A DNA stretch of 64,000 bases from Oidiodendron maius Zn. Lineage: Eukaryota; Ascomycota; Leotiomycetes; Myxotrichaceae. Location of the stretch: assembly GCA_000827325.1 (NCBI GenBank), contig KN832895.1, positions 77,438 through 141,437 of the forward strand, written 5' to 3'. Shown one piece after another: positions 55,622 to 64,000 of this stretch; the first letter of the stretch is position 1; each line of letters begins with the position of its first letter. The notes beneath the pieces are model-generated. The model had not been told where the DNA came from. It did not search any database and saw only the letters and a program-made list of their open reading frames with translations. The position numbers and the translations under genes were made by a program.

Positions 55622-56909
55622 ATGGTCGTCAAACCGCCCTCTTTGATTCTCATCATCGGTGCCGGCCTTTCAGGCTTAACACTGGGCCGCCTACTCACGA
55701 ACGCTGGCATCCCCAACATTGTGTTTGAAGCCTCACCACCTAAACGGCGACAAGGGTTCTCTATTACCCTTCGCGGATGGGGTTACGAAGCCCTCCTTGC
55801 AGCATTGGGGGACGTATCTCTCTCCAGCTTGCAGAAAGGAGTCGCGTCGGACCGCCTCATCGGTGGTGCGGGCTGGCTGGAACACGCCAGGCTTGACAAT
55901 TCCACCGGCGAGGTTCTGATCGCTCCAGACTCTGCCTCGGTGGCCGCTTTTCGAGCCAACCGTAACGCATTGCGCCAGTGGATTGCAGACTATGGGGAGG
56001 AAAGCATGGACATACGTTACAACCACAGGCTGAAGAGCTTCCAAAGCAAGCCTGGTAGTGTGCATGTCGAGTTCGAAAACGGGGCGAGATTCTCCGGCTC
56101 GCTTTTAGTCGCAGCTGATGGTGTGCATTCGATCGGTAAGAGCATGGTTGCCCCCGAGAGGGTGCTTCTGCCTCATATGCTGACGGTTCGCAGTTCGGCA
56201 GCAAATCCTCCCGCACGTCAATCCTGAAGTCATCCCCGCCGTGGTTTACCACGGTGACTTCTCAGTCACACGCGAGGAGTTCGACCGGACGTTTGCGCCA
56301 CTAATGGGCAAAGCGAACATCATCGCTGGTCTTGGTGACAATTTCAACACGCCCATCACGATTGCCGATGCCAACAAGCAGCGGTATTATCTCGACTGGT
56401 CGTACTCACGCCCCGTCAAGGGAGCAAGCGACCCCCTCTATCGACCGGACGCCAGTGCCGAAGAGGCCAAGCAGATCCCACAAGCGCTGCTAGAAGAGCT
56501 TGGTTCACTCCAGCTGGCTGAGCCGTGGGCGTCTGTGTTGAATCCGGAAGCCATTCAAGAGCATTCTGTCTTCAGCTGGACAAGCCGGTACGTGAACATG
56601 CCCCCCACAGATTTCGAAGCCGCGGCAAAAGAAGGCGTGGTATTTCTTGGGGACTCGTGGCACGCTATGCCTATCTTTGGAGGTGAAGGAGGCAACCACG
56701 CTATTATGGACGCTGTCGAGCTGGCTGAGGCAATGACTTCAAGCCCGTCTGATAACACAGCTGCCATTGCCGCGTTTTATAAGCGCGCTGCACCGCGGAC
56801 GGGAGACGCCATCAAAAGGACGCGGCAACGATTTCTCATCATGCATCGGCCGTTAGCAGAGTGGAGGGACCTGGCCGAAAAGAAGAAGAGCTTGGCCATA
56901 GGGAGGTAG
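55622..56909 (+). CDS. FAD-dependent monooxygenase
   Basis: A 409-aa class A flavin monooxygenase from two exons (55622-56135 and 56194-56909; GTAAGA to TTCGCAG). Motifs: dinucleotide site IIGAGLSGLTLGR near residue 10, then VFEAS with the ribose-binding acid, LLVAADGVHS (DG motif) and VVFLGDSWHAMPIFGGEGGN, the second FAD site. The family hydroxylates aromatic rings or performs Baeyer-Villiger-like steps in polyketide pathways. The start is the ATG at 55622, 10 residues before the GxGxxG motif. It follows the thioesterase-like gene on the same strand by 340 bases. Confidence 0.9.
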
Positions 56910-57316
56910 TCAAACAATATATATACAGCCTGATTGAACGTAGCAATTGTTGCCACCGTTAATTGGACATCTCCGGCTTAATGATATACGACATGCTTGT
57001 ACCACTAAGCGTTTTTGTTTTTATGAGTTGTGACGAGTAAGTTCAAAAATTTCGATGGCTAGGCTAGGTTCATCCATCCATCTCTACGCAACGTTGTCTA
57101 CCCTTACGAACCTATTTTATTATAGATTGCGCAATAGGCTACAGATAGCTCGCAATGGTATGTGCTCTTGGGATTCTCCTCTATTGAAACTAATATACAT
57201 TTTGTAACGTATTGCTTCTGAACACTTTGTACGAGGGCTTGTTGCAAGGACAACAAGATCGATATGGCACCCAACTGCACCTGCTGTCTTCCGCAGCGCC
57301 ATGTTTAAGGGCCTCA
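56910..57316. other. 3' intergenic
   Basis: Convergent 3' ends of the monooxygenase and the MFS exporter; nothing recognised. Confidence 0.4.
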
Positions 57317-58939
57317 TTATCCTACGGCGTATTTCGAACGTCTTCTCAAAGCTTCTCCGAAAATCCAAAAGATTACCGGAGCGGTCCATCCAAGTCCGAT
57401 GCTGATGAAAGCCAGGACACTTGTACCCCAGCCATAACCCAGGTCCTCGTAAAGGTATGGTGCAAACAGGGGAAAGCAAAATCCAGCGAGGCTTCGAATA
57501 ATCGCAGCGGCAGCAAAGGCGCTAGCCGCATAGAGAGTGTAGACATCAACGATGAACGTTTGCATGCCCGCTAGACAGACTATCGAGCCCGCTGTGAAGA
57601 CAATGATTCCTAGATTTGGTACTACCCAGAATACTCGAGCCTGTACAGCCCAGCCATACCAGAATAATCCAATAGTGACCAAGGGTGAGCCGATTAACAT
57701 GGTCGGGATGCGGAACTCTGGGCGACCAACGCCGTCATTTTTAGCCTTGAGACTCTTATAAATCCTGTCGATCAAAAAAAAGTTCCCAAGTAGACCGATG
57801 AAAGCCCCGATGCCGATGGAAATATAATTGAGGCCAGTAATGCCTAAAGACTCGCCATAGAGACCGTGCCATACCTCGGTAAAGGTGGCGATGAAGAGGT
57901 AGTTAAGGCCGAATATATATGCCATATAAGTCGCAATCAGCAAGATGATCGGCTGCGTGAAGAACAGGCGGATCGGACGTTTTACGGCACCAGCGATTTT
58001 CGTGTGGAGCGGTAGGTCATCATCCCCACCCAGGTGAAGGTCGTGATTGCCTGTCTCCTTGATCAATCGGGCCTTTTTCTGCCTGAGCAGTGTCGCACCG
58101 TGAGACTCTCGAAGGCCGAAGACACCATATGCTTGGACCACCATTGCGGCGATACTGGAGGACCAAAAAACCCAGCGCCATGTAGAATACTGAGCAATCC
58201 AGCCGCCAGCGACGGGACCAACGACGGGACCAAGGATTGGCGCAAGAGTGTATATGCCCATGGCTCTGCCGCGTTGCTCAGCGGTCCAGATGTCACTGTG
58301 TAAGAGCTGGTTAGCACTTCAATAATCCCGAGCGCGCGAATTCTCCACACACTGCACTTACCCTATCGCTCCGCCTCCGACAGCGAGCGGGGCACTCCCA
58401 CCGAGGCCAGCCAGAAAACGGAAGACGAAAAACTCTGCCTCATTCTGGGCGAAGCCGCAAGCCAAGTTCCACACGAAGTACCATAGATTGCTGACCTGCA
58501 ACAAGGGCTTCCGCCCGTAGACTTCCGAATAGGGGCCGAAGAAGAAGGGGCCAATAGCATAGCCGAGAATAAAGATGGAGAGTGCCAACTCTTCCTTGAC
58601 TTGGCTCTTCATGTGGAGGTCGCGGCCCAACTGCCCTATGGCGGGGGCCACCATGGAGGACGAGACGGGCGAGATGAAGGTAAACAGAGAAACGCCGACC
58701 GTGAACTTCCATTTAGTTTTGTCGGGCCAGTTCTTCGGGTTCTCAGGGTCATCCGGTCCCTCCCACGTCACCAGATTGGGATCCTTTTGGCTGTCGGTAC
58801 TGTTCTCGTTGGCAGCTTGCGCCTCCGGGTCTGCTGGGCTGTTCAACGACTTTTCCTCCTTCTCCTCCGACGGAAGGCTACTGGGTCCGGAGCTATCTTG
58901 CTCTGATGGTAGGATCTCAGCCATGGCCGTGCAATCCAA
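57317..58939 (-). CDS. MFS drug:H+ antiporter (DHA1)
   Basis: A 12-helix exporter, 518 aa from two exons (58939-58362 and 58295-57317; GTAAGT to TACACAG); a start at 58924 (MAEILPSEQDS) would give 513 aa. Motifs: long acidic cytosolic N-terminus, WEGPDDPENPKNWP, a motif typical of fungal DHA1 carriers, GPYSEVYGRKPLL (motif A), SDIWTAEQRGRAMG and LGPVVGPVAGGWI (motif C of antiporters), RWVFWSSSI. It probably exports the cluster product or a toxin from the cell at the plasma membrane. It lies between the monooxygenase and the P450 pair. Confidence 0.9.
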
Positions 58940-59644
58940 GCAAAGAGATCGCCGGTGAGGACAATGTGCTGCAGCGGGGCGTGCGTTGTTGTCTTTTTAA
59001 TATCTAGTTGCCTTTTTAAGCCCGAGGATTTTGTATAGGATTTTGTGGTAGAGACGTGGCTTAAATTGGTGAGAGACAAATAAATTGGTAAGGGATAAAT
59101 AAATTAGTGAGGGACAAATGAATTGAAAAGGATTATATAAATTACTGAGGGCTATAGATAGAAGACGATGGGATATTCGGAATGGTATGCGGCCTCAAAG
59201 GATCATACAGTACAGACTGTGGTGGTGAAAGTGCCGGCCGTCGTCCGGCCGGCGACCACGGCCGACGCAACGCCCGAGCCAATCGCTGACGCGCCGGGAT
59301 ACCCCTGGAAGCCCCGAGGACCCTGGACGCCCGGTCTGCAGCGCTAAGCCGAATGCAATTTTAGAGTTTATGCCCGGTCCGAGCACGAGCATTGCTTAAG
59401 TAATAAACTCTTGCTTAGGTAATCCTGGCTTGGGCAGGTTCGCGTTTTGACAACGGTTCCCTTTCTCCTCGGAAGGTCGATCATCGTCCAAAATCCGAGT
59501 GACGTGAGGCGGACTCAAAACGATCTGTTTCTTTCTCGCGATTCAAGTACAAAGGACAAAGATACAGCCATGAGTCTCGCATCTCTCGAATCTCACCCCA
59601 ACCTACCTTGATCTTGCCCCACTGAGACTCATGAAGCAGCAGAT
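58940..59644. promoter_or_regulatory. divergent promoter region of exporter and P450
   Basis: About 700 bases between outward-facing starts. At 59040-59130 there are four near-copies of a 20-base unit of the form AAATTxGTxAGGGAxAAAT. No coding content. Confidence 0.5.
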
Positions 59645-61428
59645 ATGAACACTTCCAATTTGGTCGGATCGGTACAGAGCGCTCTGCGCACGCCGGGTCT
59701 TTCTCTCTGGCTCTTAGTTACTGTCCCATTCCTCTGTCTGGCCTACAGTGTGATCTACAACCTCTACTTCCATCCCCTTGCTAAAATCCCAGCACCGTGG
59801 TATTGCCGAATCACCCGACTGCCATGGGTATGAGCCAGATGGACTTCCAGCGCTTCTGTTTCTATACTAACATGCGACTTAGGATTATTGGCAACTCACT
59901 GGGTATTTGCACAAGCATACGAAACGACTGCATTTCCAGTATGGCGAGGTTGTGCGTCTCGCTCCGAATGAGCTCAGCTTTGCTAGCGCGCAAGCCTGGC
60001 ATGACATCTTTGGATATAATAAAGGCAAGGTACAATGGCCTCGCCACCCAGCGCGAGTCCCACAAGGAAATAACGGCAATTTAAAGAGTATCCTGAATAC
60101 TCCACCGGAAGAACATGCCCGCTTTCGCAGACTGCTTAACCACGCCTTCTCAGAGAAGGGCTTGCAAGAACAAGAGCCTCTCATTAACAAATACATCAAT
60201 CTCTTCATCAAGAAGGTTGGTGAGATTAGCAAGCGTGGGCAACCAGTGGATTTTACTTCTTGGCTGCAAATGCTCAGCTTCGATATCATTAGCGATCTTG
60301 GTTGGAATGAACCTTTCAATTGCGTGGAGAAGGAGCAAGAACACAGCTGGGTGAGTCCGAGTTCAGGAGGGCCGCCCGCCTCTGCCTGCACAGAATAGCT
60401 CACAGTAACTCCAGATTCAAACGATCGCGGCAACTGCTTTTGAGTCTCAATTGAAATTGGTCTTCCGTGAGTGGGGTATCGTCAAGCTTGCTCCCTACTT
60501 CATCCCGAAGCACATGCTCTTGGCCAGAATCAAGAACTTCAAATACGCCAAGGCCCGAGTGGAGGACCGACTCAACAGCGGCAGCGTGCGCGGCGATTTC
60601 TGGGATCGCATCATAATCAAAAGTGGCGACAACAACGAAGCTGGCGAAGGTCTAACCAAGGCTGAGATGATGGTCACAGCAGTCACTTTGGTCGGCACCG
60701 GTTCCAACACCGTCTCGACCTTGCTCACCGGCCTGAGCTATTTCTTGGGCAACAACCCGCACTGCCTCAAGAAGCTCTGTGAGGAGATTCGTGCTACCTT
60801 CAAGCACGACAACGAGATCAACATTCCGGCCGCGGCACATCTAGAATATCTGAACGCGTGTCTGAACGAGTCTATGCGCTTGTATCCACCCGTTCTCAAT
60901 CTCCTCTGGCGCGTGCCACCCAGAGGGGGTGGGGAAGTCTGCGGCCGATGGATCCCAGAGATGGTGAGTCAAGACCTTACGAACCATGCACTGTGAAGTG
61001 GGGTCTAATATTGGTACAGACGTCTGTCAATATTTCATTGCCCGCCATGTGGGAAGATCCTAAGAACTTTGCTCGACCTAACGACTTCTGCCCCGAGCGT
61101 TTCCTAGCTAACAAGCCTGCGGAGTTTGCCAATGACAACATGGCCTGCTTTAAACCGTTTGGCATCGGAACCATGAACGTAAGCCGCTGCTTTAATTAGC
61201 TGATCAGTAGAACATCCAACACGCTAACCCATCTCAACACAGTGTCTCGGCCAAAATTTGGCCAATGCCCAAGCGCGGCTTATTCTGGCCAAGCTGTTCT
61301 TAAACTACGACATGGAGCTTGACAGGACCAACACTCCTGCCGACTGGCTTAACCAGAAGGCGTGGGCTGTGTTCGTGAAGAACCACGTTTATGTCCGATT
61401 CACTGAGGCGCAGAAGCAGGAGGCATGA
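59645..61428 (+). CDS. cytochrome P450 (A), acid of I-helix replaced by Asn
   Basis: A 514-aa P450 from five exons (59645-59827, 59883-60350, 60415-60963, 61020-61178, 61243-61428), all with GT-AG ends. N-terminal membrane anchor (LWLLVTVPFLCLAYSVIYNL), YFHPLAKIP hinge, I-helix VTLVGTGSNTVSTLL, ExxR in NESMRLYPP, PERF in FCPERFL, and haem ligand in FGIGTMNCLGQNLA. It resembles the isotrichodermin C-15 hydroxylase-like group. In the paralogue at 61901-63819 the I-helix reads VGTGSETIST; here the acidic residue is Asn. The two genes are tail to tail and share four intron positions. Confidence 0.92.
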
Positions 61429-61900
61429 GTTTGATATAGTAGGACACTCTAGCTAGGCGCTATTAGAGGGACCTTAGGCAAGATAGGCAAGACCATTAGT
61501 CAACCACCTGCACTCGTTACGACATGTGCACTTATTACCTGGGAGAAGAGTGGAAAACAGTAGATAGTAGGTGGAGTGCATCAAAAAGAGCTCAAACTGT
61601 CCGGAACCACTTCAGCAGTAACTTGACGTGCTGTTCAACGAAAATCAGATAGAGGCAAAAGTAACTGAAAACAACATTGTTTTTTTTAGAAGGCAAGGTG
61701 ATATCAAGCAAGGGAGTAGTTACAAGTTAGAAATCATCGATCTCTTTTTTTTGTTTTATACGCAGACCTATCTTTGGTGTTGATTACTGTAATAGACTAC
61801 TATAGCTTTTCAATAAGGATTTTAAAGAAACTATCTCTTTAGCTTTAGTTATATACAACAGCATTTAGAAGCGTGCTGCGTCTAGAGGCCTATCCGGCCA
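61429..61900. other. shared 3' region of convergent P450 genes
   Basis: About 470 bases, T-rich, no coding content. Confidence 0.5.
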
Positions 61901-63819
61901 TCACCGCACGACTTCGGTAAATTTAATGTAGAGCGGCTTCTTTTCGTATACAGTCCACGACTTCTGATCTAGCCAGTCCGCGGACGTCTTACCGTCGACC
62001 TTCAGGTCCAGATGCCAAAACATTTTTGCCAAAATCAAGCGGGCCTCAGCGTTGGCGAGATTCTGTCCAAGACACTGCAGTGACGAGCGTATTCATCAGC
62101 GGATGCGTGAGGTCATAGATCAGGTTAGATATAGGTACGTACGTTCATGGTGCCCACGCTGAACGGGCGGAATGCTGCTTTGCGGTCCTGCGCAAATTCC
62201 GCTGGGGCGTTTGGCAACCAGCGCTCGGGCAGGAAGTCATGCGGGCGGTGGAAATGAGCGGGGTTCTGGAACATGGCGAACATGTTAATGTTCACCGTTG
62301 TCTAAGAGAGACGGGAGAAAAATCAGTGTGCTTCCTTCGTCCGGGTGGTACATGGATATTGTGCGGAGGCGACTTACTCCCTCTGGAATGAACTTATCAC
62401 CAACGGTCCCTCCACCTTGCGGAGGGACACGCCACAGGAGCCCGATGACCGGTGGATAGAGCCTCATCGTTTCCTCCATGCAGGCCTGCACATATTGCAA
62501 GCGATGAGTGGAGAGCATAGTGATCTCAGCTGGGGAGGAGAAAGCCGCACGAATTTCCTTCACAAAGGCATCCATGCAGGACCTATTGCGACCAAGAAAG
62601 TAAGTTACGCCCGAGAGCAGAGTTGAGATGGTTTCGGATCCCGTTCCTACTAAGGTCACTGCTGTCACCACCATCTCCTCATGCGTCAGGCCTTCGCCGG
62701 GTGACTCGGTGTCGCCTCGGCCTTTGATCAGCACTTTGTCCCAGAAATCACCGCGAGGCTCCGGGTGGCGGATTCGCTCTTCGATGCGTTTGCGCGCGTG
62801 CATGAAGTTTGTGATGCGCGCCTTTTGGAGCCGCATGGGCACGAACCACGGCGCGAGGAAAAGTAGGCCGCGCTCTCGAAAGACAATCTTGAGTTGGGAG
62901 TCGAATGCTGTCCAGGCCAGGGTGCGGATCTGCAAAGTCATGGAAGGTCAGCATCGCCTCTTCCTGGACCCGGTATCATCGTGGTCAAAAATGTGACAGT
63001 CGCTCCCCTGAGCACAACTCACCCAGCTGTGTTCCTGCCTGCTCTCCACGCAGTGAAACGGCTCGTGCCAGCCGAGATCACTGATAATGTCGAAGCCGAG
63101 CATAGAATACCTAGATCGAGGGTGTTAAAATGAAAGAGACATGGCAGGACTGTCAAAGCTATATCTGGCATACCATCTCGTGAGCTCGGCAACCTCGCCT
63201 TTGCGAGCCAGTTCCGTCATCCTGTCGACGAACAAATCGACATATCCGGTGATCAAAGCCTCCTGTTCCTGCAGTCCCTTCTCCGAGAAAGCATAGCTCA
63301 GGACTCGCCGGAAGCGAGCATGCTCGTGAGGGGGCGTATTGACCAGACTCATGGGGGCCTTATTTCCCCTGCCTCGTGGCACGCGTTTTGGATTCCGCGG
63401 CCATTGTTGTTTGTTACGGTTGTAGGCAAAGATCTCCTCCCATGCCTTTGGTGAAGCGAAACTCAACTCGTTGGGTGCAATGCGTACTGCGTCACCGTAT
63501 TTGCGATGGGCACGGAAAACCTCGCGCTGCAGGTTTCCAGTGAGCTGCCAGTAATCCTTGAATGGGTGATGTTAGTGTCGAGTGCTTTCTTTCTTTGATT
63601 GATTGGGTTTCGCTTGGAATGAGAGTGAGAGAGTATCGTTCATACCCATGGCAATTTGCTGATCCGACACAGGAACGGCCCCGGATATTTACGAAGGGGG
63701 TGGAAGAAGAGATTGTAGACAATATGCCCCAGAAGATACGCTCCCACGGCGGTACAAGCCAAGCTGAGGGTAGGAAAAGCAGGGCGGCGAGGAAGCAGCG
63801 AGGCAAGGTTGAGATCCAT
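61901..63819 (-). CDS. cytochrome P450 (B)
   Basis: A 509-aa P450 from six exons (63819-63646, 63556-63174, 63110-63023, 62929-62378, 62301-62143, 62074-61901). Anchor LACTAVGAYLLGHIVYNLFF, hinge HPLRKYPGP, I-helix VTLVGTGSETISTLL with the normal acid-Thr pair, ExxR in EETMRLYPP, PERW in FLPERWL, and haem ligand FSVGTMNCLGQNLA. It has one intron more than its paralogue (between ELTRW and YSMLGFDII). ATG at 63819 (MDLNLASLL) was chosen over an upstream Met because the anchor follows directly. Probably acts at the ER membrane on a prenylated intermediate; substrate unknown. Confidence 0.92.
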
Positions 63820-64000
63820 GGCTCTTCGATAGATGTGTATGCACTGCCGGAAGGGAAGATGACGCCACTTTTGCACCAAGACATCGTCACGGCGGGAACC
63901 TTGAGGCGTGAATACCTTTTTATTGAAAAGATCTTGTCAACACTACTGTACCTCAGGCTCCTGGTAGAGTGTGGCGGGCGTCGGCTTATGTGATGGCGGA
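63820..64000. other. promoter side of P450 (B), window end
   Basis: Upstream flank; the cluster may continue beyond the window. Confidence 0.5.

Noticed and set aside
1-64000. CRISPR arrays, bacterial operons, rRNA genes
   Set aside because: None seen; gene structure and content are fungal.

Overview
The window looks like a filamentous ascomycete genome (Pezizomycotina, probably Eurotiomycetes; the class is inferred). Reasons: short GT-AG introns of about 50-80 nt, many Zn2Cys6 (Gal4-type) regulators, fungal MFS families, a DMATS-type prenyltransferase, and clear repeat-induced point mutation (RIP; C to T and G to A) in repeats. Introns below were placed by eye from splice signals and reading frame.

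Left part (0.5-25.7 kb): an accessory catabolic neighbourhood. It holds a decayed Dal5-type permease, a Zn2Cys6 regulator, a dienelactone-hydrolase/NTF2-like fusion, an SDR, a sugar-porter MFS, an HSL-type esterase, an intronless Zn2Cys6 regulator with a DUF1479 dioxygenase just downstream, a Dal5-type anion permease, a decayed paralogue of the intronless regulator, an M20 amidohydrolase and a regulator interrupted by a stop. The likely theme is substrate uptake, ester/amide hydrolysis and oxidation.

Middle (25.7-49.3 kb): a repeat-rich, partly AT-rich block. It contains pogo/Fot1-type inverted-repeat ends, a LINE RNase H remnant, a frameshifted hydrolase, a membrane-protein gene, two Zn2Cys6 regulators that appear whole, two regulator relics (one of them an inverted paralogue of a whole gene, joined to an ABC-transporter scrap), a heavily RIP-mutated Fot1/pogo transposase without any open frame, a GC-rich island with a GCR1_C-like relic, a minisatellite, three copies of one dispersed repeat, fragments of DsbA-like and NLR genes, and a RIP-mutated copy of part of the prenyltransferase gene.

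Right part (46.3-63.8 kb): a probable secondary-metabolite gene cluster: an SDR whose YxxxK tyrosine reads as His, a 3-oxoacid CoA-transferase, the DMATS prenyltransferase, a metallo-beta-lactamase-fold hydrolase/thioesterase, a FAD monooxygenase, an MFS exporter and two convergent paralogous P450s. The combination of MBL-type thioesterase, FAD monooxygenase and DMATS prenyltransferase recalls neosartoricin/fumicycline-type prenylated aromatic polyketide clusters. No polyketide synthase lies in the window, so the core enzyme would have to lie to the right or elsewhere. The regulator at 32.2-34.6 kb could serve the cluster, but this is only inference.
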